Shown piece after piece: positions 17,704 through 31,196 of a DNA stretch of 64,000 bases. Position 1 is the stretch's first letter. Every line of letters begins with the position of its first letter. Origin of the DNA: Rheum nobile (lineage: Eukaryota > Streptophyta > Magnoliopsida > Caryophyllales > Polygonaceae); contig WOAB01000761.1 in the NCBI GenBank assembly GCA_027886185.1, forward strand, positions 124,001 through 188,000, written 5' to 3'. The notes below the pieces were generated by a model that saw only the letters and a list, made by a program, of their open reading frames with translations, was not told the origin of the DNA and did not search any database. The position numbers were made by a program, and so were the translations under genes.

Positions 17704-20305
17704 CTAGGCCGAAAACAGCTCAGGGAAACGTCTACGCATATCAGCTTCGGTCTCCCAGGTTTCCCACGTAACTTCCTTAGCTCTAGACTTCGACCAAAGG
17801 ATCCTCACTAAAGGCACCACTTTGTTCCGTAGGTGTTTCTCTCGATGTTCTAGGATACGCATTGGTCTCTCCTCGTATGTACCATTCGACTGAATCTCGA
17901 TGTCGTCATAACTCAGAACATGAGACTCATCCGACACATACTTTCTCAATAGAGAGACATGAAACACATTATGCAGTAGATGTGCTGAAGGTGGCAACGC
18001 TAAATGATATGCCAAAGATCCGACTCTGTCAAGGATCTCAAATGGTCCAACATAGAGCAGATTGAGCTTCCGACGCTTTCCGAACCTGAACACACCCTTA
18101 GTTGGCAATACTCTGACAAACACCTTTTCCCTGACGTTGAGCTCAACATCCCTTCACTTCAAATCAGCGTAAGACTATTGTCGACTATGTGTTATAAGCA
18201 TCCTCTGACTAATCAAAGCAATATCCGAGGCAATTCTTTTGACCAACTCATGTCCTAGAAAAATCTTATTGGCATTCTCATCCTAACAAATTGGAGATCT
18301 GCACCTTCGACCATACAAGGCTTCAAACGGAGCCATCTTGATGGTTAAATGCTAGCTATTATTGTACGTGAACTCTATCAGGCTCAAGTTGTTCTCCCAA
18401 CTGATCGGACGATCCAACACACATGCTCTCAACATGTCCTCGAGGGTCTGGATTGTCCTCTCTGATTGTCCATCCGTCGGAGGATGAAACACGGTACTGA
18501 ATCTTAACTCAGTCCCCATGGCCTTATGCAACTCTTTCTAGAATCTCAAAATGAATCGGCCATCAAGTTTAGATACAATGGTTTTGGGCGTACCATGCAA
18601 ACGAACTATCTCGTGCAAAAACACTTCAGACAGTTTTTGGGTTCCCCAAGTTGACTTGATGGCCACAAAATGAGCACTTTTCGTGAGCCGGTCAATGATC
18701 ACCCATATAGCATCTTTCTGACTCTGTGTCTTGGGCAAACCCGTAACAAAATCCATTGTAATATCCTCCTACTTCCATTCTGGCACCGGAAGAGATTGTA
18801 ATTTTCCACCTGGTCTGCGGTGTTCAATCTTTACCTTCTGGAAAGTCAAGCATCTTGCCACAAATTCTACTACATCCACTTCATGTTGGGCCACCATAAT
18901 TTCTTTCTCAGATCCTTGTACATCTTACTAGATCCTGGATGTACATAATATGTAGAGGAATGAGCCTCCCTCATTATCAACTGACGAATGTCATCATTAT
19001 CAGGCACACAGATCCGATCCTTGAACCACAGTGAGCCATCCTCCTAAACCACAAATCCTGAAGCTTTCCCATCTAGAACGTCACTACTCAGTTGTACCAA
19101 AACCATGTCATCAACTTGTCCTTCCTTAATCTGGTCTAGCAATATAGCCTGAATTTCGAGCATACTCAAATGCCCTTGTCGATGAGCAAATAAGACCTCT
19201 ATTTCGCACAATCCTTGTTGCGATTCCGTCTGAGTAGTGAGTAGCGCTACTACAGTCTCATGCGGCGTCTTTCGGCTTAATGCGTCTGCTACCACATTAG
19301 CCTTGCCCAGATGATATAGAAGCTCGATATCATAATCTTTGAGCAACTCTAACCAACGTCGTTGCCTCATGTTTAACTCCTTTTGAGTAAAAACATACTT
19401 CAGACTCTTGTGGTCGGTAAAGATGTGACATCTGACACCGTAGAGATAGTGCCTCCAAATCTTTAGTGCAAAGACCACCGCTGCTAACTCCAAATCATGA
19501 GTCGGGTAATTTGCTTCATAAGGCTTCAGCTGCCGAGATGCATATGCAATGGCATTCCCCTTTTGTATCAATACACATCCCAGACCCTGTTTCAAAGTAT
19601 CACTATAGACCACATACCCATTTGTTCCTTCTGGAAATGCCAACACTGACACTGACGTCAGGTATTCTTTCCACTTCTGAAAGCCGGCCTCGCATTTCTC
19701 ATCCCACACAAACTTCTTGTGGACCTTACAGAGCAAACCGGTCATAGGTAGGGCAATTTTAGAAAACACCTCTATGAACCGTTTGTAATAACCAGCAAGT
19801 CCAAGAAAACTACACACCTCCTTCACATTTTGACGTCGCTTCCATTAAGCTATTGCTTCTATCTTCTGAGGGTCAGCCATTACCCTTTTCTCGTTAATCA
19901 CATGGCCTAGAAATGCCACTTTCTTTAGCCAAAAGTCACACTTAGACAACTTAGCATAAAACTGGTTTTGTCTAAGGATTGATAACACGATACGAAGATG
20001 CTCTTTGTGAACTTCTTCATTTGGCGAGTAGATCAGAATGTCGTCAATAAATACCACTACGAACTTATCCAAATACTGATGAAATCATCTTTGCATCAAA
20101 TCCATAAAAACCGCTGGAGCATTAGTAAGTACAAATGGCATGACTACGAACTCGTAGTGACCATATCTCGTTCGTAATGCAGTCCTCGGAATATCCTCCT
20201 CACAAATTCAGAGCTGATGATAACCAGACCTCAAATCGATCTAGGAAAAGACTTTCGCTCCCTGTAGCTGATCCAAGAGATCATCTATCTGTGGTAATGG
20301 GTATC
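17704..20305 (-). pseudogene. Chromovirus pol, 3' half: RT end, RNase H, integrase, chromodomain
   Basis: Minus-strand order, 5' to 3'. RT from [12 protein letters not shown] next to 20305, through the catalytic FIDDILIYS (about 20050), to FLGHVIN. RNase H at 19826-19044 includes [22 protein letters not shown] and [12 protein letters not shown]. The integrase zinc-binding part (CLTCQKVK) lies near 18860, with the core at 18756-18430 (MDFVTGLPK, then HPPTDGQSERTIQTLEDMLR). The C terminus at 18123-17704 includes YVGPFEILDRVG and the chromodomain-type NKVVPLVRILWSK. Many in-frame stops and several frameshifts break it. Its 5' half resumes at 30816 after the inserted copia element. The lineage (Tekay/Del) is inferred from the C-terminal layout. 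Confidence 0.9.
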
Positions 20306-21426
20306 TGTTAGGAAACGGAACTCTGGAACTTCGGTTCCCCTGAGAGTTCCTTTTCTCAGTTTCTCTACTTTTGAAGATGACAAATATTTTGATACTAATG
20401 TTTTATCTCAAAGATGTGTTTAGAGGAACCATAGGACAATTGTTGGAATCATGGAAGCCAAACAAGATAAAGAAACCAAACAAGCAAGCCAAAGGAACCC
20501 AGGTGTGCCCAGAAATCCAACACGTGATGTTGATTTTCCCGAGAAATCTGAGAACACCAAACCTTGGACAAAAGATGGTGAAAGCGACTTGAGCAAAGCT
20601 TCCAAAATTTTGCCACCATCTAGAGCAAAACTCCAAGATGCCTAGAATGCCGAACCTCGGACAAAGGTTGTTGAAAGCGACCTGTCATAAAGCTGTCACC
20701 ATCCAGAGGACAGTTCCAAAATGTCCAGATTGTTGAACCTCAGACGAAAGGAGTTGGACAACGACTTGGCAGACTTGGCTGAAGTAGTTGACCAACCAAA
20801 GTGGATTCTGAGCTGCCTAGGTTGTTGGTACATGTCAAAGACAGCGTGAATCAAGGATTACCACACATCCTAGGGCAAGCTTGATCTGTGGGAACCAAGA
20901 GAATATCCAACATCGAGAATCCACTATATAAGAAAGATAAGCTATGTTGTTATCTTTAAGCACAACTACTAGAATCATACTCCATAGCAAATATCATAGT
21001 GTGAAGTTCTCAACAAGATCATCAAATCAGAACAAGATCAAGATGAATCAGTCAAGGAATCAAAGAGCTGTGTGCTAGTTCCTGTGACTATAAGTGAGTT
21101 AGTTCCTTAGTGCTTAAGACTACTTCTTGGATTGATTATACTTTCTGTTAAGTTATCTAGGATTGTCTAACTGTGTGTAAGGCAAAGAAACGGTGTGTGT
21201 GTTCCTAGGATAAGCTGTAACCGAAGTGATAAGAAATCAAGAAGTAGACCTTGAAATCCTTTCGGAAGGAAGGTAGTGGTTTTTATCCTAGATTGCTAGT
21301 TGGCAATCGAAGGTTTCCACTATAAGAAACTTGTTCATTTAGTTGATTGTTTATTTCCGCTGGGAAGGGAACTGTAAACTGTATTCTCAGTTCCCTGATT
21401 ATTAATCTAACAATCACGATCCTACA
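20306..21426 (+). repeat. 5' LTR of the SIRE/Maximus-like copia element
   Basis: 1,121 bp, TGTTAGGAAACGG...CGATCCTACA, same length as the 3' LTR at 29695-30815. A TATA box (CTATATAAG, about 20924-20932) sits in the position of an LTR promoter. The flanking five bases GTATC (20301-20305) pair with GTATT at 30816-30820 as a target site duplication with one change. Confidence 0.95.
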
Positions 21427-21428
21427 AT

Positions 21429-21440
21429 TGGTATCAGAGC
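21429..21440 (+). other. Primer binding site for tRNA-Met (copia)
   Basis: TGGTATCAGAGC begins two bases after the LTR end. Confidence 0.95.
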
Positions 21441-21476
21441 AGGAAAAGCTCTAGATCTTTGTTAAGTTTGCAGATC

Positions 21477-24400
21477 ATGTCTCAGCCAAGCAAGTTTGAG
21501 CTCAGAATCTCCACCAACAAGCCACATCTCCGAAAGAAGGGAGAAGAAACATGGTGAGAAAAGTGCATGGAAAGCCACATAAAGACCAACGACTACCAAT
21601 GCTGGAGGATAGTCGAAAATGGAGATGGCTATGTCGATCTCAACCAGAAGGAAGAAGACTGGAAACCTGAGCACTATATTCTCATGGAAAAGAATGTCAA
21701 GGCTAGACAGTTCATTCTCAATGGACTGGACAGAGAAGACATGGACAAAATCATAGGAATCAAGTCGGCAAAGGAGATGTGGAGAGCACTCAAAGATATG
21801 CATGAAGGAAGTGATGAACTAAAGCAAAGCAGGAAGTTTACTTTGGAAGAAGAATACCACACCTTCAAAATGATGGAAACTGAAACCATCTCAGAATACT
21901 ATTCTCGGTTCAACAGGCTGATTGGAAAGCTAACAGCGGCTGGAGTCAACCTCGATGAAGTCTCCAAGTCACTGGTGGTTATCAATGGACTCAACTCAAA
22001 GTTCACCCTTATCAAGGGAATCATGAAGAATACTCCAGGCATCCAATCTCTTCCCTTGACTCAGGTCATAGGAAAACTGGAGGTTGAAGAAGGAGAACAC
22101 ATCAAAGCCAATGCCGATAAGAAACTGAAGAAGGGAATTGCCCTCAAGATCTCCAAATCCTTCTCAAGGCTTGAGATGGAGCAGGAGAACTCAGACCTAG
22201 AAGAAGAGGAGGACGAACTTACAGCTCTCTTCACAAAGAATATCAAAAAATTCTTTGTGAAGGGAAGGTTCCAAAAGGGCAGTTCCTCTCACAATGGACC
22301 AAGGAGAGATCTCAAAGAAGTCTCCTGTTATGAGTGCAAAGAAAAGGGACACTATGCTAAGAACTGTCCCAACAAGGAAGACTCCAAAGAAGATGAAAGA
22401 CCTCAGAGGAAGAAGGCTCTTGTGGCCTCATGGGGAGAAGACTCAGATGAGGAACTGGATCTGAGTGGTTTCTCTGAAGGAAGATGTCTCATGGAAAAAG
22501 GAGATTCAAGCGACTCAGAAGACCTTGAGGTAAATTCTGACGACTTCCTAAAAACTCTAGTTGATTGTGATAAGAAATAACTTCTAAAGATCATAAAGAA
22601 ACTAGGAAAGGAAACCAGTTCCGTTCAACAAAAACTTGATGATTGTGAAGATGAAATTGCTTGCTTGACTGTTGAGAATTCTGTGTGGAGTAAGAAACTT
22701 GATGAAACTGAGAAAGACCTAGCTGAAACCCACTCCAAACTCATTGATATTAGAAATATGCATGCTAGTCACCTTAAAATCTGCAAATTTTGTGATGAAA
22801 CTAGGATAGACTCTGTTAAAGCTCCTATGCATGATAACCTACCTGGAAATGATATGCTTCAATCTATAATTGATAGGTTAGACATTCTCACTGACTCTAT
22901 AAATGAAAAAACGATCAATCAAACTGTCTTTGTGAGACAACGTCATGGAATTGGATATATTAACAAGGCCAATAATGATGCTGAAGATGAAAAGGCTAGA
23001 CAAGAACTTATTGAGATGAATGAGAACCTCATTACTGCTCTTGCCACTTCTCGAGATAGGAATCAATTCCTATTAGAGAAGATCATGATTCTTGAGAACA
23101 AGGCTGAGGTTGTCAAGCGTCTCAATGAAAGTTCTCAAAGTCCAAAGAGGGAACCTAAGGGAAAGGAGAAAGCTTTCCCTGAAGATAAGTGGTTCACTAA
23201 TTCCTTTGCTCACAAAAGGTATGTGGACATGGCTCACGGTAAAGTTAGAAACAATGTTGATTTCAACAAAAGAAAAACTGAGAAACCTTTTAGGCCCGGA
23301 AAGGGAAAATATGGACATGTTGCTTACAATTGCTTGTGTTACTATTGTGGAAAGAATGGTCATTACAACACTGATTGTCCTAAGAAAATGAACTTTGAAA
23401 ATGAGAAAAGAGCTTATTACCATGATAGGAACCAGTTCTCTGGTCATTCACAGACTCGTAATGCTAATTCCCCCAGTAAAGCCAAGCTTTACTGGGTTCA
23501 AAAGTCTTAGTTCCCTTATGTGCAGAAAGAAGAGAGGCAACCTCGACTATGGTACATTGATAGTGGTTGATCATGCCATATGACCGGAAGAAGAAATCAA
23601 ATGACCTCTCTTCAACCCATCCAAGGAGGGAACATCTCCTTTGGAGACAAAAGCAAAGGGAAAATTTGTGGAATAGGAACTGTGAAACTCAATGACCACA
23701 TTAAGGTAAATAAAGTCCACCTTGTTGATAATCTTGCCTTTGATCTAATTAGTGTGTCACAGCTGTGTGATCAAGGAGACAATGAAGTCAGATTTAAATC
23801 AAATGAATGCACTGTCCTTGACTCCTCGGGACAAATCATCTTAAAAGGTAAAAGGCTCAACAATGTGTATGTTGTTGACCCATCATTCATTCCCAAGGAG
23901 AAACTTTGTCTCTCAACTGTGAATGATCAAACGGACTTGTGGCATCAATGTCTTGGTCATGCTAGCACCAAATTGATCCAAAAGCTACACTCAAAGGAGC
24001 TAGTCAAGGGCCTCCCAAAGTTAAGTGGCAAATCTGAGGAACCATGCTCAGACTGTGTAAGAGGGAAACAAGCTCGGGGTTCCTTTAAATCCAAAAATAT
24101 GGTAAGCTCCTCAAGGCCCCTTGCACTCATTCACATGGACCTTTGTGGACCCATGAGAGTTCAAAGCCTAGGAGGAAACAGGTATATCTTTATTCTCGTC
24201 GATGACTTCTCTCGTTTTACTTGGACAATATTCATAAAATTTAAAAGTGAAGTCATTGGACGTTTTAAGGATCTGGTTCCCATGTTAGAAAAGTCTCTCG
24301 AATGTTCCATCAATTCTATCCGTTCTGACCATGGTATCGAGTTCGAAAATGGAGAATTTCTAACCTTTTGCAGTGAGCATGACATTGATCACAACTTCTC

Positions 24401-26706
24401 TGCACCATACACTCCTCAACAAAATGGAGTAGTGGAAAGGAAGAACAGAACCTTATAAGACATGGCTCGAATGATGCTCATCTCAAGTGGACTCTCTCAA
24501 TCATTCTGGGCTGAGGCAATCAACACAGCCTGCTACATCATCAATCGAGCTATGCTTCACCCAATCACAGAGAAGACACCCTATGAACTTCTAAGAGGAA
24601 GGGTTCCCAACATTTCACATCTTAGGGTGTTCGGATGCAAGTGCTTTGTGCACAACAATGGAAAGGATAATCTTGGAAAATTCGAGCCAATGAGTGATGA
24701 AGGGATCTTCATTGGATATGCATCAAGCACCAAGGCTTACAAGATCTTCAACAAAAGGACCAAAAAGGTAGAAGAAAGTATTCATGTTATTTTTAATGAA
24801 AAATCACTTGGTAGAAATGTACATAACACCATCAGTTCCTTTGAAGATCCATTTCCCAAACCTCCTCAAGAAGATCCAGATGAAGACATCACACCACCCA
24901 GTTCCTTCCCTGTTGCACAAAATCCCCCACTTGTTCCTCCACCAGTTCCCATGGATAATCAACAATAATCCATTTCTGGGAACTATGAACATGAAGACAA
25001 CACATGTGGAGACATCAATGATTCATCTTCTCACATGATCTTTAATGGAGAAGGTGATCCCAACCAAGAAGCTGAAGCTGAATGCTCAAATCAAAATGTC
25101 TCCACATCAAATGCTCTAGCTCCCAATAGAGAAAGAAGAACCACCAAGCCTTCAGTCAGGTTCGAACATCTAACCTTCTTTGCCTTCAATGCCTTCTTGT
25201 CTGTTGTGGAACCAAAGAATATAGGTGACGCACTGAAGGATGTAGACTGGATCCAAGCCATGCAAGAAGAACTTCATCAATTTGAAAGGAATAATGTATG
25301 GCATCTAGTTCCCCGCCCCAAGGATAAGCATATCATAGGAACTAGATGGGTCTTCATAAACAAGCTCGATGATTCAGGAGTTGTGTAAAGGAACAAAGCA
25401 AGACTTGTTGCTCAAGGGTACAATCAACAAGAAGAAATCGACTATGATGAAACCTATGCTCCGGTGACAAGGATTGAAGCAATAAGATTGTTGATTGCCT
25501 TCGCATCACACAAAGGGTTCAAGCTATTCCAAATGGATGTAAAAACCGCCTTCCTCAATGGTATTCTTCAAGAGGAAGTACAACCACCTGGTTTTGAAGA
25601 CAGTGATCATCCAGACCATGTCTATTTCCTAGACAAAGCCTTGTATGGTCTCAAGCAAGCCCCTAGATCTTGGTATGATCGTCTTTCCCAGTTCCTACTC
25701 TCCAATGGTTACAGGCGTTGCATCATTGACAAGACTCTCTTTATTCTAGAAGAAGAAGATAACATCTTAGTGGTTCAAATCTATGTTGATGATATCATTT
25801 TTGGTTCCACTAACCTGTCCCTTGTAGATAAGTTCAAAGACTTGATAAGCAGTGAATTTGAAATGAGTCTAATAAGGGAACTCACCTACTTCCTTGGATT
25901 GCAAATATCCCAAAAGAAAGATGGCATACAAATTCACCAACAAAAGTATGTCAGGGAACTGTTGAAAAAGTTCAAAATGGAGTCTTGCAAGCCTCTCTCC
26001 ACTCCCATCTCTACCATCGCCCATTTGGACAAAGATCACTCAAGTCCTCTTGTGGAAGAAAAGCTTTATAGAGGTATGATAGGTTCTCTCATGTATCTAA
26101 CAGCTAGTCGTCCAGACATTGTGTTTGCTGTTTGCGTGTGTGCTAGGTTTCAATCATGTCCAAGAGAAACACACTTAGCTGCTGTGAAGAGGATACTCCA
26201 ATATCTCAAGGGAACTGATTCAATCTGCATTTGGTACCCCAAAGAGTGTCCCTTTGAGCTGATGGGTTTCACTTATGCTGATTATGCTGGATACTTGGTG
26301 GATAGGAAGAGTACTTTTGGAATGGCACAGTTCCTAGGCCCTTGCCTTGTGTCATGGGGCTCAAAGAAATAAATCTCAGTCTCCCTCTCTACCACAGAAT
26401 CTGAGTACATTGCAGCCGCCTCTTGTTGTTCCCAACTCTTATGGCTAAAGCAACAACTCGCGGATTTCGGTATGTCTTATGGTCCTCTCACTATTCTTTG
26501 TGATAATACCAATGCTATAAACATTTCTAAGAATCCTGTGCATCATAAGGACCAAGCATATAGATATAAGGCATCACTTTCTTAGAGATCATGTTGAGAA
26601 AGGGAATATCATTATGAAATTTTGTAGAAATGAAGATCAGGTTGCAGATATATTCACCAAAGCCTTGAATAGAGTTCCTTTCGAGAACCTTAGATTAGAA
26701 CTGTGA
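21477..26706 (+). pseudogene. Copia Gag-Pol polyprotein (SIRE/Maximus-like), many stops
   Basis: One nearly continuous frame from ATG 21477 (MSQPSKFELRIS). Gag core ~21600-22130; zinc knuckle CYECKEKGHYAKNC ~22330; long coiled linker; second knuckle CYYCGKNGHYNTDC ~23340; protease WYIDSG ~23550; pre-integrase HHCC region WHQCLGHAS ~23940; integrase with HMDLCGP, RSDHG and GVVERKN for the DDE triad; RT with DVKTAFLNG and YVDDIIFGS (~25780); RNase H ~26270-26640. In-frame stops: TGA 21555, TAA 22578, TAG 23508, TGA 23568 (at the protease active site), TAA 24456, TAA 24966, TAA 25386, TAA 26370. A frameshift near 26545 precedes the FTKAL ending at TGA 26704-26706. The second knuckle and long gag are typical of the SIRE lineage. 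Non-functional. Confidence 0.9.
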
Positions 26707-27579
26707 ATGATTCCTATAACCTAGCAGTGACTTTAGTTTAGAGGTTTCTCTCCAGTTCCCTTGATTGACTAGTTTAGATCTTTTACTTGTTCAGTCTTGG
26801 AATCTCTGTGTTATATCTTTTGCAATAGACCCTCATTTCCATAAATGTTACTCAAAAGGCTTTGATACATTTTTCTAGTTCGTGTCCTTGAGTCTTCATT
26901 ATTCATTTTAACTCAATCATTGTTCAAATTTCTTTGTTGGCCCAAAAGTCACAATCTGATCATATTCTAACCCAACAATACAAGCCGAAATGATGATTGT
27001 GTACTATGACCCTCCCTTGCCTCAGTGCACAATTCAATTCCCTATGATCCATTTCTTAACCCTCTCTGGGAATTATTGTGTAATGCGATAAATGGCCTTC
27101 CCCGATTTCTTTTATGGGAACGTACTTTCAGGTCCTTTGTTTTAAAACCCCACATCAAAGGTTCCCATATACCCCTCTAGCACACTGAAAAAATCGCCAG
27201 AAAGAAACTAGGATGGACTACCCTATAAACGGCTAGTAAGCAAATTGCTCCTCCCAAGACGGCTTTTATGGCAAATTCTCAGGCGTCAGACATGTCATTT
27301 CAGCCGGGAACAGTTTCTATCTTTGAGTGGTTGAGCTTTGAATTTGTGACCGTTCAACTTCAAAAAGGCTGCAAATCCTTGGAGCCGTTTCAATGCTTCA
27401 GATTTCCCAGTATTTCTCTCAACGGCTCGATCTCTCCAACGACACCAACAGCACTCAACGATTATTAAAGGGCTCCTGTTGATTGAACCAAGCACTCTGT
27501 CTTGCTACTATCCAACTCTCCCCTTCTCTCAATTGCTCCCTTTCTATTTCTCACTTCTCAAAAAACCCCAGCTTCTCAA
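26707..27579 (+). other. Spacer between pol and the downstream ORF of the copia element
   Basis: 873 bp with no convincing ORF. Long pol-to-ORF2 spacers are normal in SIRE-type elements, where a subgenomic message might start here. I saw no clear promoter. Confidence 0.5.
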
Positions 27580-29121
27580 ATGGCCGACAAAAACCCTAAC
27601 CCTAATCTTGTTAAGGATGAGGAAGAAGCTGCACTCATCAAAGCTTTCAGAGAAAAGAAAGCAGCCTCATCCTCGAAATCCCTTGATGTCACCCCCTCTC
27701 AAAACCCAATTGCCCAGCAAGCTGAGAAGAAAGAAAAGGAACTCCCTCCTGTGTTCGCATCTGCTACCCACACCGTCTCAGAAGGAGGCTCCCATGACTC
27801 CTCTCCGGACAAGGACACCCAGGAGATCCACAACTCAGAGCCGTCTCCTGCAAGCCTTAAATCCAAACCTGCCTCTAACCCTGCTCCCTCAGTTGCCACA
27901 AGGCTCAAACTTCGCAAACGCAGTTCCTAGGCCTTGGTTCCTTACAATCCTGCCTCAAAAAAGCCCAAATCCACCACCCTTTCCTCCTCCTCCTCTCTGG
28001 GACAAGTGTCTTCCTCTTTCTCTAAGAGGAAGATACTCAAGCCTCTCATTATCGGAAATGAGTTCTGGACCCAAACCCTAGAGGACGAAGATGAAGATCA
28101 ATTCGGTGAAGCCCTCGATGAGTTTCACTCTCTGCTCCAGTACCAAGTATGGGACCAGATCTTGGTGGAACCCTACTCAGTCTCCGACGAAGTCGTGCGC
28201 CTCTTCTACCAGTCCATGACCTTTGTGCTAGCCAAAGAAAACTCTCCCTGCAACGAGGCCATCATTCAATGGAAGGGAACTATGTATCCTCTGCCCCCCA
28301 ACATCATTGCCTCCGCTCTAGGGATTGAGCACAGGTCAGGCTTTGACATTTTGCACCAAAAGAAGACATGGCCCAAAGGAAAAGGCTACAAAACCAAGAC
28401 TGAGGTGGTAACCAAGCTCTATGATGGCGACACTCCAAAGAGCCTGCAAACTAAGGGACTCTCCATCTCCAACAAGCTGTTGCACTTCTAGCTCATCAGA
28501 AATTTGGTTCCCAGGCAGGAGCACAGAGCCACGGTTCTCATCACTGATGCAATTCTCATGGATAAGATTTTGTCTTGTGACCAAGTTGATCTCCCTAGGA
28601 TAGTGTTGGCCCATATGCAGTTCTGTAAGTCTTATGAATCCCATGCCCTGCCCTTCCCTCACCTCATCAAACAACTTCTCTCCATGCTCAACCAATATCC
28701 TGATGACTTCCCTGAAACCGCCTACAACAAGTTCCTCACCATCGCCACAGTAAGAAAACTCAAAACCAAAGATCATCAGGCCGCTCCCTCTGAAACTCAA
28801 GTTGATCCGCCTAAGGAAAAGGCCAGTTCCCAAGCCTCCCCAAGCTCTCTGCCACCGCTCTACCCCACTCAAGACTCCTCTGCAATCCTAACTTCTCTGG
28901 GTCGTATTGAAAAAGCTATCACGGATGGTTCCCATGCTATATCAGTTGCCCTCCGTGATCAAGTAAATGAACTGGGGAAAACTAGAGCTGTTATTTCCAG
29001 TCTAGTGGAGGTGCTTCAGAAAACCTGGGAGGATGCAACTGGAGCAAATCAGGCCACATGCCAGGATGAAGGAACTGACGACAAGAAGGATGATGAAGAG
29101 GAGGCCACTGACATGCCATAG
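27580..29121 (+). pseudogene. Envelope-position ORF of a SIRE-like copia element (two stops)
   Basis: One frame of about 513 codons from ATG 27580 (MADKNPNPNL), broken only by TAG 27928-27930 and TAG 28489-28491. The N terminus is Ser/Pro/Lys-rich and low in complexity. The middle (about 28040-28620) is a compact domain with FHSLLQYQVWDQILVEPYSV, NEAIIQWKGTMYPLPPNII and ALGIEHRSGF, resembling the plant transposon protein domain often found downstream of copia pol. The C terminus has a helical stretch (ILTSLGRIEKAITDG...ALRDQVNEL) and an acidic tail. I see no signal peptide or clear membrane anchor, so 'env-like' describes only its position. Function unknown. Confidence 0.7.
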
Positions 29122-29694
29122 GAATGTCTCTCCTAGTTCCCAGTGCTATAACGCCACAGTGTGCTAGTAGTTCTCTAGGATCCTACTCCCCTCTTCTATC
29201 CTTTCTTTTGTCTGCTTTAAAGTTTTCTTTTGTGATCTTGTGTGTCTCTCTCTCTCTACTCTATGTCTGAACAATGTATTAAGCTCTCATGACTAATGGA
29301 CTCTGTTGGCTACGTTTATAATGCATTATTTGTCTCTGCCTTAAGTTTCTATTATGGTCTCTGTCATGGGTTTAACGCAATTGTTTATTTCCCTTTGATA
29401 TCCTTTACTTGATACGTTAATTGATCTTTTCGATGATGTCAAAAAGGGGAAGAATGGATATGAACCTTGAACTATTGAAACTATTGGACTTATAGGAAAT
29501 CTGAACCCGTTCTATTTCTGAGGGGGGAACTTGAATAACTTAGTTCATCTGCTTAGGGGGAATTTGCAACTATTGAATGTTCTCTCATTATTTTATAAAG
29601 TTGTAAATCACTAAGCTCAACCGTTCTCATGAATATTATGTCCTTATTATGTTGTCAGGTTCCTTATATTTGTCATCATCAAAAAGGGGGAAAT
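29122..29694 (+). other. Copia 3' untranslated region and polypurine tract
   Basis: 573 bp non-coding. AAAAAGGGGGAAAT (about 29681-29694) directly precedes the 3' LTR and is the polypurine tract. Confidence 0.8.
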
Positions 29695-30815
29695 TGTTAG
29701 GAAACGGAACTCTGGAACTTTGGTTCCCCTGAGAGTTCCTTTCCTCAGTTTCTCTACTTTTGAAGATGACAAATATTTTGATACTAATGTTTTATCTCAA
29801 AGATGTGTTTAGAGGAACCACAGGACAGTTGTTGGAACCATGGAAGCCAAACAAGATAAAGAAATCAAACAAGCATGCCAAAGGAACCTAGGTGTGCCCA
29901 GAAATCCAACACGTGATGTTGATTTTCTTGAGAAATCTGGGAACACCAAACCTTGGACAAAAGATGGTGAAAGCGACTTGAGTGAAGCTTCCAAAAGTCT
30001 GCCACCATCCAGAGCAAAACTCCAAGATGCCTAGAATGCCGAACCTCGGACAAAGGTTGTTGAAAGCAACCTGTCATAAAGCTGTCACCATCTAGAGGAC
30101 AGTTCCAAAGTGTCCAGATTGTTGAACCTCGGACGAAAGGAGTTGGACAACGACTTGGCAGACTTGGCTGAAGCAGTTGACCAACCAAAGTGGATTCTGA
30201 GCTGCCTAGGTTATTGGTACATGTCAAAGACAGCGTGAATCAAGGATTACCACACATCCTAGGGCAAGCTTGATATGTGGGAACCAAGAGAAGATCCAAC
30301 CTCGAGAATCCACTATATAAGGAAGATAAGCTCTGCTGTTATCTTTAAGCACAACTACTAGAATCACACTCCATAGCAAATATCATAGTGTGAAGTTCTC
30401 AACAAGATCATCAAATTAGAACAAGATCAAGAGGAACCAGTCAAGGAATCAAAGAGCTGTGTGATAGTTCCTGTGACTGTAAGTGAGTTAGTTCCTTAGT
30501 GCTTAGGACTGCTTCTTGGATTGATTATACTTTCTGTTAAGTTATCTAGGATTGTCTAACTGTGTGTAAGACAAAGAAACTGTGTGTTTGTTCCTAGGAT
30601 AAGTTATAACCAAAGTGATAAGAAATCAAGAAGTAGACCTTGAAATCCTTTCGGAAGAAAGGTAGTGGTTTTTATCCTAGATTGCTAGTTGGCAATCGAA
30701 GGTTTCCACTATAAGGAACTTGTTCATTTAGTTGATTGTTTATTTCCGCTGCGAAGGAAACTGTAAACTGTATTCTCAGTTCCCTGATTATTAATCTAAC
30801 AATCACGATCCTACA
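29695..30815 (+). repeat. 3' LTR of the SIRE/Maximus-like copia element
   Basis: 1,121 bp, no net length change against the 5' LTR and only scattered, mostly transition, substitutions. A TATA box is conserved near 30308-30316. The target duplication GTATT follows. Confidence 0.95.
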
Positions 30816-31196
30816 GTATTTATTCTTAATAGTGACCTTGTTCAGTTCCTAGTAATCAATACACAGCTGAAACGAACCATCCTTCTTCTTGACAAATAAG
30901 ACCAGAGCACCCCAAGGTGACGCACATGTTCTTAGGTAGCCCTTCTCAAGCAACTCTTCAAGCTGATTCTTCAGTTCTTGCATCTCCACTGGAGCCATAC
31001 GATAAGGTGCCTTTGAAATTGGCATTGTACTAGGTTCTAGTTCAATAGTAAACTCCACATCACGTTTCAAGGGCAATCCTGGAATTTCCTCGGGGAAAAC
31101 GTTGGCAAATTCACACATGGTAGGATTATCGTGAACTAAGACTTCATCATTTTTGGGTTTATCCAGATAACACAAGTACCCGACACAACCTTGTCA
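30816..31196 (-). pseudogene. Chromovirus RT N-terminal part, 5' side of the copia insertion
   Basis: The minus strand reads KNDEVLVHDNPTMCEFANVFPEEIPGLP, then EFTIELEPSTMPISKAPYRM and CASPWGALVLFVKKKDGSF, the standard start of a gypsy RT. A TAG at 30849-30851 follows CIDY. The frame then reads ELNKVTIKNK and meets the copia target duplication; the next residues, YPLPQIDDL, resume at 20305. This proves that the copia element split one RT. Confidence 0.9.
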
